From NCBI GenBank assembly GCA_947459855.1, contig CANHFL010000054.1:1-6982 (forward strand): DNA of 6,982 nucleotides. The letters are read 5' to 3'. The notes under the pieces are model-generated. The model was given only the letters and a program-made list of their open reading frames with translations, was not told where the DNA came from and ran no database searches. This document shows positions 5,348 to 6,982 of this stretch, in pieces. Numbering within the stretch: position 1 is the stretch's first letter; the number at the start of each line of letters is the position of its first letter. Source of the DNA: Planctomycetaceae bacterium. GTDB taxonomy: Bacteria; Planctomycetota; Phycisphaerae; Phycisphaerales; SM1A02. Position numbers and translations under genes: made by a program.

Positions 5348-6982
5348 TAGACCCCCACCGCCGCCGCATCCCGATCGCTGAGCAGCCCGCCGTCGGCACG
5401 CGGCTTCACGGTGCCGTCGCGCTTGCGGCTGCGCTCGCAGCGGGGTTCCTCGCGGAGGTCGACGACGCGCACGGCGGTCGCCGCGGGGTCAAGGGTGACG
5501 CGGCTCACGCCCATCAGATCGGCCAGGTCCGCGGCGAACGGCCGCAGGTCGCCCGTGGCGTCCGGCAGCACCAGGCCGGCGTCCATCGGATTCTCGATGC
5601 CCGTGGCCTTGGCCTCCTCGAGCGCCTTGAGCGCGGCCTCGCGCGCAGCGAACGCCGCCGGCCAGCCGGCCGCCGCGGTGAACGCGACGGGGACGTGCTT
5701 CTCGAAGACGACGTTGCGGGCGTCCTCGCCCTTCAGCGCGCGCCAGGCCTCGTCGGCCGTGTGCGGCAGCACCGGCGCCAGCAGGCGGATGAGGCCCTCG
5801 GCCACCGCCAGCATCGCGCGCTGCGTGGCGCGTCGGCGCGGGCTGTCGGCGCGGTCGCAGTACAGGCGGTCCTTGGTGGCGGCGAACCACTCGGCGCTGA
5901 GCGTCGCGTTGCAGAAGTCGAAGAGCGCGACGTGCGCATCGCGGAAGTTCGCGTCGCGGTAGCACGCCCGCACGGTGGCCTGCACCTTCGCGAACTCGCC
6001 GAGCGCCCAGCCGTCGACCGAGTCCGGGTCGGTCTTCGCCAGCTGCGCGGCCTCGTCGGCAGCCGGCACGTAGTCGTACAGGTTGCTCAGCAGGTAGCGC
6101 AGCGTGTTGCGCACCTTGCGGTAGCCGTCGCCCGCCGACGCGAAGAAGCTCATGTCGACCTTGATGTCGCCCTCGTAGGGGACGCTCGAGACCCACCAGC
6201 GGCAGACCTCGGCGCCGACCTGCTTCAGAAGCTCCTCGACCTCGATGGTGTTGCCCAGCGACTTGGACATCTTCTTGCCGTCCTTGTCGACGATGAAGCC
6301 GTGGGTCACCAGCGCCTTGAAGGGCGGCAGGCCGGTCGCGCCCAGCGCGGGCAGCAGGCTCAGCTGGAACCAGCCGCGATGCTGGTCGGAGCCCTCGAGG
6401 TACAGGTCGGCCGGATAGCCCAGGCCGCGCTCGCGCAGGACGGCGTTCCAGCTGGAGCCGGACTCGAACCACACGTCGAAGATGTCGTAGAGCTTGACCA
6501 GGCCTGCGACGTCCACGCCCTTCGGCGCGTCGGGATCGGCGGCCGGGTTCCAGTGGGCCAGCAGATCGGCGGGACCCTCGGTGAACCACGCGTCGCTCCC
6601 CTTCTCGCGGAAGCGCTTCGCGACGGCGCGCACCGTCGCCGGGGTCAGCAGCACGCCGCCGTCCGCGGTGCGGAACGCCGGGATCGGCAGGCCCCACGCG
6701 CGCTGGCGGCTGATGCACCAGTCGGGCCGGCTCTCCAGCATGCCGCGCATGCGGTTGCGCCCCCAGGCGGGGACGAAGTCGATGCCCCCCTCGGCGCTGC
6801 CCTTGCCGGTCGCGTCGAGCGCCAGCGCACGCAGGCTCTTGCCGTCGCGCTTCGTCGCACGGTCGACGCCGATGAACCACTGCTCCGTGGCGCGGAAGAT
6901 GACCGGGGTCTTCGAGCGCCAGTCGTGCGGGTAGCTGTGCGTGAAGACGTGGTCGTGGTACAGGTGGCCGCTCCGGCGGAGG
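5347..6982 (-). CDS. ileS: Isoleucyl-tRNA synthetase, C-terminal part (5' end outside window)
   Basis: This class I synthetase charges tRNA-Ile and edits misactivated valine. The minus-strand frame is open from the window edge to a TAG at 5347-5349 and gives 544 residues. The Met at 6748-6750 is internal: the upstream codons continue the protein with YPHDWRSKTPVIFRATEQWF (residues 17-36 of the fragment), the exit from the editing insert. Then come RPDWCISRQRAWGLPIP (from 85), FDVWFESGSSW (168-178), LYLEGSDQHRGWFQ (193-206) and the ATP-binding KMSKS (237-241; bases 6259-6273). The anticodon-binding helical domain follows. The Rossmann N-terminus with HxGH and most of the editing domain are outside the window. 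The C-terminal zinc ribbon is degenerate: where two CxxC pairs are usual, only Cys515 (RCERSRKRD) remains and the tail reads LLSDRDAAAV. The gene is convergent with the unit ending at 5306. Confidence 0.97.
   Translation of the reverse strand, partial: LRRSGHLYHDHVFTHSYPHDWRSKTPVIFRATEQWFIGVDRATKRDGKSLRALALDATGKGSAEGGIDFVPAWGRNRMRGMLESRPDWCISRQRAWGLPIPAFRTADGGVLLTPATVRAVAKRFREKGSDAWFTEGPADLLAHWNPAADPDAPKGVDVAGLVKLYDIFDVWFESGSSWNAVLRERGLGYPADLYLEGSDQHRGWFQLSLLPALGATGLPPFKALVTHGFIVDKDGKKMSKSLGNTIEVEELLKQVGAEVCRWWVSSVPYEGDIKVDMSFFASAGDGYRKVRNTLRYLLSNLYDYVPAADEAAQLAKTDPDSVDGWALGEFAKVQATVRACYRDANFRDAHVALFDFCNATLSAEWFAATKDRLYCDRADSPRRRATQRAMLAVAEGLIRLLAPVLPHTADEAWRALKGEDARNVVFEKHVPVAFTAAAGWPAAFAAREAALKALEEAKATGIENPMDAGLVLPDATGDLRPFAADLADLMGVSRVTLDPAATAVRVVDLREEPRCERSRKRDGTVKPRADGGLLSDRDAAAVGV

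Noticed and set aside
6748..6750. A start codon for ileS at this internal Met
   Set aside because: The 77 codons upstream up to the window edge continue IleRS with PVIFRATEQWF and other conserved residues, so the gene begins outside the window.
5489..6880. A 463-codon minus-strand open frame overlapping ileS
   Set aside because: The sequence is Arg/Gly/Ala-rich shadow. The neighbouring frame carries continuous IleRS motifs through the window edge.

Overview
The window is very GC-rich by eye and densely coded, and looks like ordinary chromosomal housekeeping DNA. High GC, a long (638-residue) PurF-type amidotransferase of the kind I associate with Bacteroidota/Planctomycetota, a cysteine-free N-terminus on ribosomal protein S4, an inner-membrane PpiD-like protein and few Shine-Dalgarno sequences suggest a high-GC Gram-negative such as a Planctomycetota (possibly Phycisphaerae). 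The lineage is an inference from memory of these families and is not secure.

Layout. Bases 1-87 hold the last 28 codons of an unidentified plus-strand gene. After 48 bases comes the purF-like gene (136-2052). A 202-base gap follows with a candidate promoter and a hairpin-rich leader, then monocistronic rpsD (2255-2854), closed by a strong hairpin (2900-2928). A second short gap carries a -10-like box just upstream of a two-gene unit: a large membrane-anchored PpiD/SurA-like protein (2975-4870) and, 22 bases later, a stand-alone tRNA-binding protein of the MetRS-beta/Trbp111 type (4893-5306). The minus strand then carries ileS (5347 to the window edge, 5' end missing), convergent with the upstream unit. 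A GC-rich hairpin lies between the two stop codons.

How the genes relate. Three of them serve translation: S4, the MetRS-type tRNA-binding domain and isoleucyl-tRNA synthetase. The purF-like product would make phosphoribosylamine for purine synthesis, and the PpiD-like protein would act on proteins outside the inner membrane. Apart from the 2975-5306 pair, nothing shows that they are co-regulated.

I found no mobile element, tRNA, rRNA, CRISPR array or obvious new defence or biosynthetic system. The points worth checking are at the level of detail: a repeated TANNNT box 10-11 bases before two start codons that lack a Shine-Dalgarno sequence, a structured rpsD leader, an IleRS that has lost most of its C-terminal zinc ligands, an unusual glutaminase motif in the PurF-like enzyme, and a PpiD-like protein whose parvulin region is hard to recognise. 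No gap between genes exceeds about 200 bases.
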